This document shows, in pieces, positions 25,244-35,061 of a stretch of DNA of 59,045 bases (its first letter is position 1; each line of letters starts with the position of its first letter). The position numbers were made by a program, and so were the translations under genes. The notes under the pieces are model-generated. The model saw only the letters and a program-made list of their open reading frames with translations. It had not been told where the DNA came from and did not search any database. This DNA comes from a virus: IMG/VR virus record IMGVR_UViG_3300034196_000113, positions 1-59,045 of that record. One strand, written 5' to 3'.

Positions 25244-26325
25244 TGCCATGGACCCTCGATCTGAATAACGGCCTTCCCTATATATTGGGAATTGCTGTCT
25301 TCGACATACGCGTCTATAAACATCCCGGCCAGTCCGTTTGGCAAGATAATGGTTGACTTGTGCGAAGGTAACACCGATTTGTTTTGGTAAGGTTGAAGTA
25401 TTCCACGCAACCACCCGTAAATTACTCCAGCCTTAAGATATGGTTTTAGAAATACAAGCGTAGAACCTGGAAGAGTCGTTGTTGGCCCTCCAATACCCCA
25501 AAACCCAGTGACAAAAGAGGCTAAACCACTTGCCAAAAATCCAGCAACACCAGAAAAAGACCGAGCACGATAAATTTTCGAGTCAACAGTCCCCAAAACC
25601 GCCTGCACGTCGTTAAACAAATAAGCGTTCCATGTATCCCCTACAATCAGCGACGCATGATCTCCAAAAGAAAACGTAGTCAGACCGAGCCGACCAAAAT
25701 TCCAGTACCTTCCCCAGAAGAGATAAACGGTTTTGTCGTCGGCAACTAGAATCCAGGGAGCCGCAGCACCCGAATTCAAGTTCTTATCCACGACACCTGC
25801 CGAGGCAGCCAGGGTTCCTGAATCTATTCCCGTCATTGCCTCGTACATCGTCGGAGTAAATTGCGTGCTAGTTTCCTCGAAACGGTAATACAAACGTGGA
25901 CCCCCGATACTCGCAGACCGATAAACGCCCTTGGCTGTTCCCGTATAGACCAACTCCCACCCGGCAGGAGCACGTTTGACCGTGATCGTCCCGGTTGCCG
26001 TTTGATCGGAAACCCCTGGCGTTAGAAACGTAAAATGCGTCGAGTCAGGAACCGACGCAACCCGAAAGCGTCCGCTGAGAGCCGCAGGGGTCGCCCCAGT
26101 CACTATTACGACCGGCCCCGTTGTCCCCACCATTGCGAGCCCGTGCCCTCCGCTAACGGTTGCTGTCGCCACACCGGAAGATACAACAAGGCTACCGATA
26201 ACAACCGATCCGAATCCAGTGACTAGACAGGCTGAAATCATAGCCTTTACTGTCTCTGCACCAGAAACAATTGGCGGAGCGCCAGTCATCGTAGAATCGA
26301 AATAGCATACGGTTGTGTCTATCAC
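25240..26325 (-). CDS. Tail-region protein, unknown
   Basis: A 361-residue protein, Gly/Thr/Val-rich and beta-predicted. It starts MIDTTVCYFDSTMTGAPPIV. Segments LYYRFEETSTQFTPTMYEAM and WILVADDKTVYLFWGRYWNF recall conserved proteins of Mu-like and siphovirus tail tips of unknown role. Relatively AT-rich. It is followed by overlapping small tail genes and preceded by a 51-base gap. Confidence 0.6.
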   Translation of the reverse strand: MIDTTVCYFDSTMTGAPPIVSGAETVKAMISACLVTGFGSVVIGSLVVSSGVATATVSGGHGLAMVGTTGPVVIVTGATPAALSGRFRVASVPDSTHFTFLTPGVSDQTATGTITVKRAPAGWELVYTGTAKGVYRSASIGGPRLYYRFEETSTQFTPTMYEAMTGIDSGTLAASAGVVDKNLNSGAAAPWILVADDKTVYLFWGRYWNFGRLGLTTFSFGDHASLIVGDTWNAYLFNDVQAVLGTVDSKIYRARSFSGVAGFLASGLASFVTGFWGIGGPTTTLPGSTLVFLKPYLKAGVIYGWLRGILQPYQNKSVLPSHKSTIILPNGLAGMFIDAYVEDSNSQYIGKAVIQIEGPWQ

Positions 26326-26376
26326 GATTGCGCGCCCATAATTTCTAAGTCTATAGCCATATCGGTTACTCGTACC

Positions 26377-29300
26377 CTAGGCGTCTACATTACCGATCAA
26401 GAGCAATTCGACCCGGTCTACAAGCCCCGACGGATCGCCCGGCTGAATCGCCCGCACCGCATCGAGCGGATAGCACGCCCCCGCGATTGTGAAGCGCAGA
26501 CAGTTGCCGGTCGCCCACCCGATGCCCCACCCGCGATAGTCGATGGTGAAATAGGGCTTGCCGGTGAGTTGGTTGACCGGCGCGCAGTCCTGGCTGACGG
26601 TCCCGATCCCGATCACACCCAGATTTTCGCCGACAACTCTAAAGTCCGTGGCGCTGGTGAACTGCACCAGGAACCGATCCGGATAGGCGCTTTCGTTGGT
26701 GACCTTGAGCGGGTAGATGGCGTTGTTGTACTGCGCCAGCGGGGCCGATCCGATCAAGCTATCGGACCAGGCAGAGGTCCAGGTCGCTTGCGCGAAGAGC
26801 CCCACCACCCGGGCCTGGAGCGTGCCGATGTAGAGCACGCCCGAGAGGTACGTTTCGCCGGCCGGGTAATTGTGCGTCAAGGGGCCCAGCAGGGTGACCG
26901 ACCCATTGATGTCGGCGCTTCGGATGCGGCGCAGATCGGCCACGGTGTGCCGAATCGCGTAAGGGGCAACCAACCCGGTCAGCGGCAGCGGGTTCGCCAT
27001 CGTCACAACCCCCAGCTCCCGGTTGACGGTGTAGAGGTCCGCCGGAAGCCGCACGCCCGCGGAGTCTTCAATGGCGACGCGATAGAGCCGGGTGCGCCCG
27101 CAGTCGATTGCCTGGCTGGCCGAGAGGGTTGGCCGGGAGACGGACGCGGTGTGATGCACCAGGGCGAGCATCCCCGGGCGCAGGATGAGCGCCTTGCCGT
27201 CGGGCGGGAGCTTGGCGGCATTGATGCCGAGCAGATCGGAGTCGGGCGGCATGTACGCCTGACCGACAGCGTTGTAGACGATCGAATCCGACAGCACCAT
27301 TTGCGGCTTCCAGACCATCGCAATCCCGCCGATGGTTTCTGCGGCGTCCGCGTTGTACCACTCGGCGACCAACTCTTCCGGGGTCAGGGCGGATACCGCC
27401 CGGTAATGCCCGAACTTCACTGCCACCACGCCGGTTTGCGCGTCGACCTGAATGGTCGCGTCGGTATCCTCGACATAGCCGTCTTCGTCGACGGTCTTGC
27501 TCTTCGCCGCCCCTTCCAGCGTGGACCAGCGCAGTTGGAACGAGCCGGAGCGGATGGGCGAAACGACGGTCATAAAAACCGCCTGCGAAACCGGATGGGC
27601 CCCGATCTCGGTGGTCAGCGCATCCAGCGCGATATCCGGCGCCCCGCCGGCCACCCAGGATGTGATGCGGGCAATCCCGGCCGCTTGATCGAGCGTCCCG
27701 GCCTGCATCCCCGCCCCGGTCGCGGGGCTGGGGTCGCGATAGATCGCCCCGGCCATGTGGACGTAGAGCGCGCCGGCCAAGCGAAAGCGCAAGCTGTTGG
27801 GGGTGATCTGCTCGCCCCAGGTCTTGTTAAGGTCGATCTCCAGCGCCGTCAGGGCCGAGGTTTCGGTGGTGGTGCTATCGCCGCCGACCGGGCGATAGCG
27901 CACCCGCACATCCCCGTTGGCGAAGACCATTTGGCACGCCGTCATTTCGGTGCCCATGAACCAAGTGACGGTCCTTGAATAAGCCGTCGCGGACGATCCG
28001 AACGGCACGGTCCCGCTCGTAACCTTGGTGCGGTATTGCGGGACCGGATAGCTCGCCGTGAAGTCGGGAAGCCACGAAAGGGTGCGGGCGCCGTAGTTGA
28101 CCGATCCGTTAGAGCCGCCGGAAACGACGAGGGCCCCGGCCCCGTTATCGCGCACCCGCTTGGTCACCGTGATGATGTTGCCGCGCGAGTCGGAGAGCAC
28201 GTCGCCATCCCGGGTGGCGAAGACCGGGTATTCGATCTCGACCAGACCCGCGCGCGGGACGAGGTCCATCTGCAACAGCAGCGTTCCGCCGGGCTCGCGG
28301 GCCGGGGCCGAGAACGTCTGTTCGGACAGCGGGCCGTGATCGTAGGTCAGGCTGAGCACCGTGCCGGCCGGCGGCAGGACGCTCGGGCGGATCTCGTAGT
28401 AGCCGTCGGAATAGCGGATGGTGCCGGTGCCTCCGGTGCCGGCGAGAATCCCGGCGCCGTTGTCGACCAGGGCGAAGTTGCCGGCGCCGACCGTCCAGGC
28501 GGCATGGACCGTCCCCGGTGCCGCCCCGGCGTTCGCCAGGGTGCCGCGCCAGGCGGGCGTGGCCAGCGCCGAGCCCCCGCGCGCGACGGTTGTGATGGGT
28601 ACGCCCCACACCAGCATGATCGCGCTATCCACGTCCGGGAGGGCGCCCGTGGTGATCTGCACGGTCCCGGTCGACAGCGACATCACGCCCGAGCCGTAAC
28701 TGCTATCGACGCCCAGCAGCGTGCCGTTGCCCCCGTCGGCCAAGGTGTACCAGTTCCCCGCCGCCCGGTAGGACACCCGCAGGCTCCCCGGGCTCGGGAT
28801 CGGCTCGACCGTGGTCACGTACACGTAGCCCTGATTCTCGACGGTGACCGGGATCGCGGCGGTATTGCCGACCCGGATGGGCGCGGCCGACGGCTTCCAG
28901 GTCGCCGTTTTTTGGTTGGCCCCGAACGCCGGGCAGGCGGTATTCCAGGTGACCGTCCCCGCCGAATAGCTGACCGCACCGACGACGGTGCCGCCCATGA
29001 GGGCGGATCCGGCCGAGTCGACGATGGTGGAGCCGGCGCACGCAATCGACAGGGTGCCGGGGTAGATGCCGGTCCCCAGAAACCACGAGAGGTTCGGCCC
29101 GATGCAATTGGCGGTTGTCGTCGACGAGACGGTTGCGGCGTTCGCCAGGACCAGGGTCGCCACGGTCGCTGCCGGCGTGGTATCCGCAATCGGGGTTTCC
29201 GCCAGTGCGGTGGGAATGATCGGCGCGTACAGGTTATCGACCCGCACCGAATAGGCGCCGAAGTCCGCGTTGGCGACCAGCGCTTTGATGCCGCACATCT

Positions 29301-29973
29301 CCACGGCATAGGGATCGTAATTGGAGTCGTAGATCAGCGTGCCCGGCGCATTTGCCGGGGCGAAGCGTGTCGGCTCGGACCCGCTGTAGGCGTTCTTCAA
29401 CGGCTCGGCGACTTCCAGCACCACTTGCTTGATGTAGTACGGGCCGTTGATATCGGTCAGCGTCAAATCCGATGTGAGCACCCGCGTAATCCAGGCCACC
29501 TCGGAAATCGTTCCGGTGACCAGGAAGATGCGCCCGTTGACCGACGGCAATTTCGCTTCCGGGCGTTGCCACAGGGTGATCGAGCGCTGCCCGTGGGACC
29601 ACAGGTATCCGTCCCAGCGCCCCCCGCGCACGATGGCGCCCTCCAGCTTGCCCACCAGGGCCGTGCGGTCGTCGTAGAACGAACCGGTGGAGAACGCGCA
29701 GACCGTCACCCCCGCGCCCAGCGGCGGCGAGACAATCGCGAAGCCGGCGTCCAGGTATTTGTCGGTGTCGTTGCTCTTTACCAGGGCGTAGACCTTGCGG
29801 ATCGACACGTCCCCGGCCGCATAGTCAACGTCGGTAATGTCGTCGAAGATTTGGTTTTCGATGCCGGAAACGATCTCGGTCCCGACCATCCGTCCGCCAC
29901 CGTCCGGTTGATCGGTCATGCGTTCCGACTTATAGAAGCGCAGGCTATCCGCGGTAATGGCCATCGTGGGCAA
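26377..29973 (-). CDS. Very large tail structural protein
   Basis: A 1198-residue protein in the place of tail-tip genes after the tape measure (starts 10 bases downstream). Mostly beta-predicted, with many Gly/Thr/Val-rich repeats. The N-terminus (EIVSGIENQIFDDITDVDYA, ADGDVSIRKVYALVKS-like) is a type I recognise from large virion proteins in siphoviruses with D3112/YuA-like tails, without a defined function. The long open frame on the opposite strand is a GC-skew shadow. Confidence 0.6.
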   Translation of the reverse strand: MPTMAITADSLRFYKSERMTDQPDGGGRMVGTEIVSGIENQIFDDITDVDYAAGDVSIRKVYALVKSNDTDKYLDAGFAIVSPPLGAGVTVCAFSTGSFYDDRTALVGKLEGAIVRGGRWDGYLWSHGQRSITLWQRPEAKLPSVNGRIFLVTGTISEVAWITRVLTSDLTLTDINGPYYIKQVVLEVAEPLKNAYSGSEPTRFAPANAPGTLIYDSNYDPYAVEMCGIKALVANADFGAYSVRVDNLYAPIIPTALAETPIADTTPAATVATLVLANAATVSSTTTANCIGPNLSWFLGTGIYPGTLSIACAGSTIVDSAGSALMGGTVVGAVSYSAGTVTWNTACPAFGANQKTATWKPSAAPIRVGNTAAIPVTVENQGYVYVTTVEPIPSPGSLRVSYRAAGNWYTLADGGNGTLLGVDSSYGSGVMSLSTGTVQITTGALPDVDSAIMLVWGVPITTVARGGSALATPAWRGTLANAGAAPGTVHAAWTVGAGNFALVDNGAGILAGTGGTGTIRYSDGYYEIRPSVLPPAGTVLSLTYDHGPLSEQTFSAPAREPGGTLLLQMDLVPRAGLVEIEYPVFATRDGDVLSDSRGNIITVTKRVRDNGAGALVVSGGSNGSVNYGARTLSWLPDFTASYPVPQYRTKVTSGTVPFGSSATAYSRTVTWFMGTEMTACQMVFANGDVRVRYRPVGGDSTTTETSALTALEIDLNKTWGEQITPNSLRFRLAGALYVHMAGAIYRDPSPATGAGMQAGTLDQAAGIARITSWVAGGAPDIALDALTTEIGAHPVSQAVFMTVVSPIRSGSFQLRWSTLEGAAKSKTVDEDGYVEDTDATIQVDAQTGVVAVKFGHYRAVSALTPEELVAEWYNADAAETIGGIAMVWKPQMVLSDSIVYNAVGQAYMPPDSDLLGINAAKLPPDGKALILRPGMLALVHHTASVSRPTLSASQAIDCGRTRLYRVAIEDSAGVRLPADLYTVNRELGVVTMANPLPLTGLVAPYAIRHTVADLRRIRSADINGSVTLLGPLTHNYPAGETYLSGVLYIGTLQARVVGLFAQATWTSAWSDSLIGSAPLAQYNNAIYPLKVTNESAYPDRFLVQFTSATDFRVVGENLGVIGIGTVSQDCAPVNQLTGKPYFTIDYRGWGIGWATGNCLRFTIAGACYPLDAVRAIQPGDPSGLVDRVELLLIGNVDA

Positions 29974-29982
29974 GCCCTCGCT

Positions 29983-32900
29983 TCAAGATGAATAGATGCG
30001 GGCCCGTCGCAGCGCCGCGATGAGGTTGGTTTCCTGACCTTCGACAACATCGACCGGCGTGGTCTTTCCCGCCGATACGAGTTCGACGCGCACGGTGCGG
30101 AAATAACCCCGCTTGCCTTGGGTATCGGTGAGCGCGTTCCCAGCCTGCGTTTCCTTGGCCGCTTGTTGCTCGTCCAGTTTAGCCCGACGCGCGTCGAATA
30201 GCTCTTTGGCGGTACTGGGCGCGGCTTGGGCGGGCTCGCCATAGGCCCCTTGTTGCTCGAGCCATTTGCGGTATTCCTCGGCAATTAGTCCCTGCCGGTC
30301 TCCGGGGCTCGCGGCTTGGACCCGGCTGATATCGGTGCCGTACTGCTTGAACAGTTGCTCGAAGTCGACGAACATTTTGCGCGAGGCGTTGGCGTCTTTG
30401 AGTTCCTTGGTTTTGGAAAGGATCTCGTCGAGTGCTGCCTTGTACTCTTCGGCCCCGAGTACGCCCCGCTCGAATGCCTCGCGCAAGGCCCGCCCCAGCG
30501 CTTCGATCTCCTGACTGGACGCCGCAGCGGCAATCGCCTGGCGCACGTCGTCCATGGTCTTGACGCCTTTCGCCCCGGCCTTGGCGAATTCCTCCCCGAG
30601 CACGCGTTGCTGATTGGCCAGCGCCCGGGTTGCGTCCAGGGCATCGCGCTTGGCCTTTACGTCGATCCCCATGCGCTTGGCCGACAGCCCGGCCATTTCC
30701 GCCATATCGCGCATCGCGTCGACAGCGGCGCGTTCTTCCATGGTGAAGTCGCCATCGGCTTTCGCGGCAATCTCCATCGCGTTCGTCTTCTGGCGCAGGA
30801 GTTCGGCTTCTTCGCGCTTCGCGTCCGCCGACTCGCGCAGCAGATTGAGTTCCTGCCGGTACAGTTCCGCGGTGAGATTGAGGGCGACAATCTCTTCGCC
30901 GGCCGCCGTCGCCATGTCGCGGCGGCGCGCAATGTCGGCCATTTGGATGTCGGCGCGGGCGGCGAGAAGCGCCTGCTCGCGCCCGAGGGCCGCAACCTTC
31001 TCGTCGATCCGGGTTGCCGCGTCTTCGGCCGCATCCGCGACCAGTTTGACGGACAGGGCCAGGTCGCGATGCAGTTGCGCGGAGCGTGCGGTGGCAATCT
31101 CGTCGGCCGCTTGGGTCACCGACAGTTCTTCGATCTGGATTTTGGCGGCGAGGTAATCGGCCGTCAGCGCTTGAAGGTCGTCCCCTCCCGTGCGCGCCGC
31201 TTCGTAATAGCGCTCGCTGATATCGAGCAGGTTGGCTTTGGCCGCAGTCAATTCCCGGGTGCGCGCTTCCGCCTCTGCCAGCGCACCGAGTTCGGCCACG
31301 ATGGCATCCTGCGCGTTCTTCAACTCGATCAGCTTGGCGGATTGATCGCCGTAGGTCAGGGTCGCGGCTTTGGTCGCCACCTGCTCGGCCTGGAGCGCTT
31401 CCACATGGGCGAGCCCGGCATCCGCCGCGGCCCGTGCCGCAACCGCATCGCGCTCCAGCGTCGCAATGTGGTCCTTGACCGCGGCGCTATCGGCCCCCCG
31501 CTGTTGCGCCTGTTGCCGAGCCACCAAGAGCCGGGCTTCGGAGACCGCCAGGACGTTGCGCGTCGCCTGCTCTTCGGCCTGCGCGGCGGCAACCTCGTTG
31601 ATCTTCGCCGCCGACAGCAGATCGAGCGCTTGGCGTTCCGAGCCGAGTGCCTTTAGCGTGCTCGCCTTGGTTTCCAGCAGTTCCGTTTCGGATTTGGCGC
31701 GTTTGCGGTTGGCCTCGATATCCTTTTCCAGCGCCTTGACGGTGCGCGCATAGGCCGAGTCCACGTCGCCCATTCCCTGGACCAGTTCCTTGGCAACGGC
31801 AATGCCCCGCTGCCAGGTGCCGTTGCGCTTGTCTTCGACGATCAGTCCGGATTCAACCCCGTCGCGGTACTGCTTCATCGTTTCGATGTTGAGCCCGGTC
31901 TGGAAATTGACCTCCTTGAGCATCTTGGCCAGCCCTTCTTTGGACGCCTTGGCCTTATCCTCCTGCTCGCGGTAATCCCGATAGTTGGCGCTAACCGCCT
32001 GCAACCCTTCGTCGAGTTTGCGGAAGCCGGCCGCGCCGATCTCGGTCCCCATCGCCCACTCGCGCAGCATCGCGCCCACTTCGTAGCCCATCCAGATGGA
32101 CATCGACGCGTTGAGCGCCCCGCTCAAACTCCCCAGTTCCTTGAGGGCCCCGCCGAACGAAGCCAGCCCGGACTTGAGGGCCGACTGCGCCTTGACGGTC
32201 TTGGTAATCGCCGCGCTGTTGGCAAGTTCGGCCGCGGCCACGGCTGCAACGTCGCCCTTGTGCGCGTTGCGTAGCATGGCCAAGCGCGACTCTTCCATCA
32301 CCAAAGCGGCCGTTGTGCCGGCCGTTGCCTCGAATTGCCGTGCCAGCGCCCGCTCGGCCAACGTGACCTCGGTGTTCGCCAACCGCAATTTGATCCGCGC
32401 CCGCGCGAGGGCTTCGGTGAATTCGGCGTCCTGGGCCAGCGCCGGGGCCGCGGCCAGCGCCGCCTCCGACAATGCGATGGTGGACTCCACCACCAGCTTG
32501 GTATTCTTCGCTTCGCTCAAGCGCGCCACACCCATCCGTGCGCTGACCCCCGCGGCTTCTTGCGCGGCCCGGGTGGATTGGATCGTCGCTTCGGCTTTCT
32601 GGATCTCGGCCGCGGCGGCGAGCTTGGCGTCTTCGGCGCGCCCCAGATCGTTCATCGCGAGGGCTCGCCCGGCCTCGGCTTCCTGGAGGGCCAGCTTCAA
32701 GGAGCGCTCTTGCGCCAGGGCAAGTTCCTTCTTCGACTTGACGACCAACCCTTCCGAGCTGACAACGGCCGTATTGGACGCGATGCTCGCGCGCTTGGCC
32801 TGGTCCGCGGCCATGAGCGATGCGCTCCAGATCCCCACCACGCTCGCCCCGCGCAGCAGGAGCGTAATCATCGCCACCATGCCGACGGTGTCGATCGCAT

Positions 32901-33801
32901 CGCCGACGTTGTGCAGGTTGTTCGCGAGGAACTGGAGCGACTTAGCGAACGCCTCGGTCATTTCCGGCACTTTGTCGGCCGTGCCGAGATATTCCGTGAA
33001 GGCGCTCTTCAAGTTCTCCATCGCGCGACCGATGGTCAGCGGGATGGTCTCGGCCTGCTTGCGCCATTCCTCCGACATGCCGGCAATGGACCGGCGAAGC
33101 ACTTGGCTGGTGATCTGCCCCTGCATCGCCAGGTCGCGCAATTGGCCCTTGGAGACGCCTAGCTCCTTGGCCATCGCGTCCAGGATGACCGGCGACTGTT
33201 CGGCCACCGCATTGAATTCCTCGCCGCGCAGCACGCCGCTCGCCATTGCTTGGCTGAACTGCATGATGGCGCCGCCGGCTTCGGAAGCGCTGGCCCCGGA
33301 GAGCAACAGGGCGTCGCTCATCGCCTGGACCATGCCGAGCAATTCTTCCTGCGAGACGTTTTGCTCGGAAAGCCCTTGGGCGAGGCGTGCGTAGAGCGTG
33401 CCCACGTCCTTGAGCGGGGTGCGCGACTCCTGGGCGATCTGCGCGATCCGGCCCATGGTCTGCGCGGTGTTGGCGCCCTCTTCTCCGAAGATGGCAACCC
33501 GGGCCGTGAGTTCTTTCCACGTGTCCGATAGCTCGCCCACCTGTTGCAGCGGGGCAAGCAGCGAGAGGATCAGGCCGCGGATCTCGTTCAGGGCCAGGGC
33601 TTTCAACCCCAGCGACTTGAGCGAGGTGCCGAAGCGGTCGGACGCGCGACTGGTTTGATCGAAACTGGAGGTAAGGGAATCGGTACTGCGGTCGAGCTTA
33701 TCGAGCGTCGCGCCGGCACGGGCACCCTCTGCGCTCAGTTGGTCCCTGAGCGCAAGGATGACTTCCGTTAGATAGGCGTCGCGTGCGCCGATAGTCGCCA
33801 T
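29983..33801 (-). CDS. Tail tape measure protein
   Basis: A 1272-residue protein. Residues about 75-260 match the tape-measure N-terminal domain (GELSDTWKELTARVAIFGEE, LYARLAQGLSEQNVSQEELL, AMASGVLRGEEFNAVAEQSP, LRDLAMQGQITSQVLRRSIA). Long Ala/Glu/Arg-rich coiled coils occupy about 330-1150, with a hydrophobic stretch around 300-325. It sets tail length and is ejected with the DNA. It is preceded not by gpG/gpGT chaperones but by the lysis genes, and starts 3 bases after the upstream stop. Confidence 0.9.
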   Translation of the reverse strand: MATIGARDAYLTEVILALRDQLSAEGARAGATLDKLDRSTDSLTSSFDQTSRASDRFGTSLKSLGLKALALNEIRGLILSLLAPLQQVGELSDTWKELTARVAIFGEEGANTAQTMGRIAQIAQESRTPLKDVGTLYARLAQGLSEQNVSQEELLGMVQAMSDALLLSGASASEAGGAIMQFSQAMASGVLRGEEFNAVAEQSPVILDAMAKELGVSKGQLRDLAMQGQITSQVLRRSIAGMSEEWRKQAETIPLTIGRAMENLKSAFTEYLGTADKVPEMTEAFAKSLQFLANNLHNVGDAIDTVGMVAMITLLLRGASVVGIWSASLMAADQAKRASIASNTAVVSSEGLVVKSKKELALAQERSLKLALQEAEAGRALAMNDLGRAEDAKLAAAAEIQKAEATIQSTRAAQEAAGVSARMGVARLSEAKNTKLVVESTIALSEAALAAAPALAQDAEFTEALARARIKLRLANTEVTLAERALARQFEATAGTTAALVMEESRLAMLRNAHKGDVAAVAAAELANSAAITKTVKAQSALKSGLASFGGALKELGSLSGALNASMSIWMGYEVGAMLREWAMGTEIGAAGFRKLDEGLQAVSANYRDYREQEDKAKASKEGLAKMLKEVNFQTGLNIETMKQYRDGVESGLIVEDKRNGTWQRGIAVAKELVQGMGDVDSAYARTVKALEKDIEANRKRAKSETELLETKASTLKALGSERQALDLLSAAKINEVAAAQAEEQATRNVLAVSEARLLVARQQAQQRGADSAAVKDHIATLERDAVAARAAADAGLAHVEALQAEQVATKAATLTYGDQSAKLIELKNAQDAIVAELGALAEAEARTRELTAAKANLLDISERYYEAARTGGDDLQALTADYLAAKIQIEELSVTQAADEIATARSAQLHRDLALSVKLVADAAEDAATRIDEKVAALGREQALLAARADIQMADIARRRDMATAAGEEIVALNLTAELYRQELNLLRESADAKREEAELLRQKTNAMEIAAKADGDFTMEERAAVDAMRDMAEMAGLSAKRMGIDVKAKRDALDATRALANQQRVLGEEFAKAGAKGVKTMDDVRQAIAAAASSQEIEALGRALREAFERGVLGAEEYKAALDEILSKTKELKDANASRKMFVDFEQLFKQYGTDISRVQAASPGDRQGLIAEEYRKWLEQQGAYGEPAQAAPSTAKELFDARRAKLDEQQAAKETQAGNALTDTQGKRGYFRTVRVELVSAGKTTPVDVVEGQETNLIAALRRARIYSS

Positions 33802-33804
33802 GGG

Positions 33805-34218
33805 CTAGGTCTTATTTTGGGAACCCATCTTGTCTTTCATCTGGCGCATCACAGCCGCCACGTCCGCGACCGAACTGCGAATCGACTTCTGGTGTTCGAT
33901 TAGGTCTTTCTGCATCACGCAATCCCCTTCGACCGTGCGCAAGAGCCCTTCCAGCTTGACCTCGATTCCCCGCGTGCGCCGCCCGCAGACCCGGTGCTCT
34001 TGATCGAGCCGGGCATGGGATTCCCACAGGCGGCGAATCTGATCGTCGCGCGTGGCCAGGCGCTCTTGCCACACGGCGCTGGCTTCCACCCGACGTTCCT
34101 CGGCGTCCTCGAATTCCTTGGCGATATGCGAGAGCATATCGTTGGACGCCATCCGCAAGAGCCCTAGTAACGCAATCACCACGGTAACCACCGTGCCGAA
34201 AAGGGCCCACTCGTTCAT
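33805..34218 (-). CDS. Membrane-anchored coiled-coil protein of lysis cassette (Rz-like or holin)
   Basis: A 137-residue protein. One N-terminal transmembrane helix (residues about 5-22, LFGTVVTVVIALLGLL), then a long charged helix rich in Glu/Arg (EFEDAEERRVEASAVWQERL) to the end. This topology fits an inner-membrane spanin (Rz) or a class III-type accessory holin. It overlaps the holin gene by four bases. No separate outer-membrane spanin was identified within it. Confidence 0.6.
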   Translation of the reverse strand: MNEWALFGTVVTVVIALLGLLRMASNDMLSHIAKEFEDAEERRVEASAVWQERLATRDDQIRRLWESHARLDQEHRVCGRRTRGIEVKLEGLLRTVEGDCVMQKDLIEHQKSIRSSVADVAAVMRQMKDKMGSQNKT

Positions 34219-34553
34219 GCTGGCGATTCCGCACCGGGTTGTTGTTGGGCGAGCTGCTTATTGCGGTAGATGCGCCACAGTTCCCGGAGTTTGGAGAACG
34301 CGGACGCGAACGCCGCAATGCCGGCCATTGCCATAATCAGCAAGTCGTTGCTCGCCGCGAGCATCGGGCCTGCCGCATCCAATGCGATAATTGCATCCTC
34401 GAAGCTGACTCCGTTCGCCATCAGCGGGCCGACCTTGGCCCAAAACGACTCGAATGCCTGTTGAAAGGTCAGGATGCTCGCCATGACCACCAGCACCCGC
34501 CCGCGCAACAGCGACAGCCCCAAAGAATCCTTCTGGGAATACTCGGCGTCCAT
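34215..34553 (-). CDS. Putative holin
   Basis: A 112-residue protein with a mildly hydrophobic N-terminal segment (about residues 17-32) and a clear membrane helix near residue 70 (LLIMAMAGIAAFASAF), followed by a basic segment (KLRELWRIYRNKQ) and a hydrophilic tail. Size, topology and position next to the M15 endolysin support a holin that times membrane opening. It is coupled to both neighbours by near-overlap. Confidence 0.6.
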   Translation of the reverse strand: MDAEYSQKDSLGLSLLRGRVLVVMASILTFQQAFESFWAKVGPLMANGVSFEDAIIALDAAGPMLAASNDLLIMAMAGIAAFASAFSKLRELWRIYRNKQLAQQQPGAESPA

Positions 34554-34555
34554 TT

Positions 34556-35035
34556 CTACTTACACTCCCCCAACGAATAGTGATTCGGATCTTGGAAACG
34601 TCCGCCCCAGCTCCCGCCTTGGGTTTCCCACCAAAGCCCGAGCGGCCGGTGCTCTTCCCCGGATGCCAGATATTTCCCGTTCTTGAATAGATTAAGGTCG
34701 ATGGCCAAGCGCCGCTTGTGAAAACTGTTGGGCGTGCTATAGCTCATCTTGACGCCGAGCTTGCCGTGAACGCGCGGGTCGCGAAAGGCATCCCCGAGCG
34801 TCACTTCAAAGCCTTGTTCGACCGCATAAAGAATTAAGTGCGCCGCCATTACGGCGAATTTCGATTGAAGTTGGCGTTCCGTCATTCCGGCATCCTCGTA
34901 AAACCCGCCATCGCAAACGGCAGGGAACCTAGTCATATCGCGACTTTCTCCAGTTAGTTCGTCGCGGATCGTTTGTACGAGTTTGCGAAAGGTTTCACCG
35001 TCGAACGCAACAGTGCGGCGCCCGCGGGCTGGCAC
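34556..35035 (-). CDS. Endolysin, M15 peptidase
   Basis: 159 residues from a GTG at 35035, preceded by GGGGAG. An internal ATG at residue 51 with its own weak Shine-Dalgarno gives the 109-residue core typical of the family. Zinc ligands are visible in SFHKRRLAIDLN (His106, Asp113) and DPNHYS (His152), with WWETQGGSWGGRF between. M15 enzymes cut the L-Ala-D-Glu or similar cross-link in peptidoglycan. Its place between the tail tube and the tape measure genes is unusual. Confidence 0.85.
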   Translation of the reverse strand: MPARGRRTVAFDGETFRKLVQTIRDELTGESRDMTRFPAVCDGGFYEDAGMTERQLQSKFAVMAAHLILYAVEQGFEVTLGDAFRDPRVHGKLGVKMSYSTPNSFHKRRLAIDLNLFKNGKYLASGEEHRPLGLWWETQGGSWGGRFQDPNHYSLGECK

Positions 35036-35061
35036 GACGACACTCCCCGCGGGCCCAACGC

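Noticed and set aside
28036-29991. A 651-residue open frame on the plus strand
   Set aside because: It lies opposite the 1198-residue tail gene, is Arg/Gly/Asp-rich with no recognisable domain, and is a GC-skew shadow. The same holds for 17447-18832, 26569-27978 and 30316-31656.
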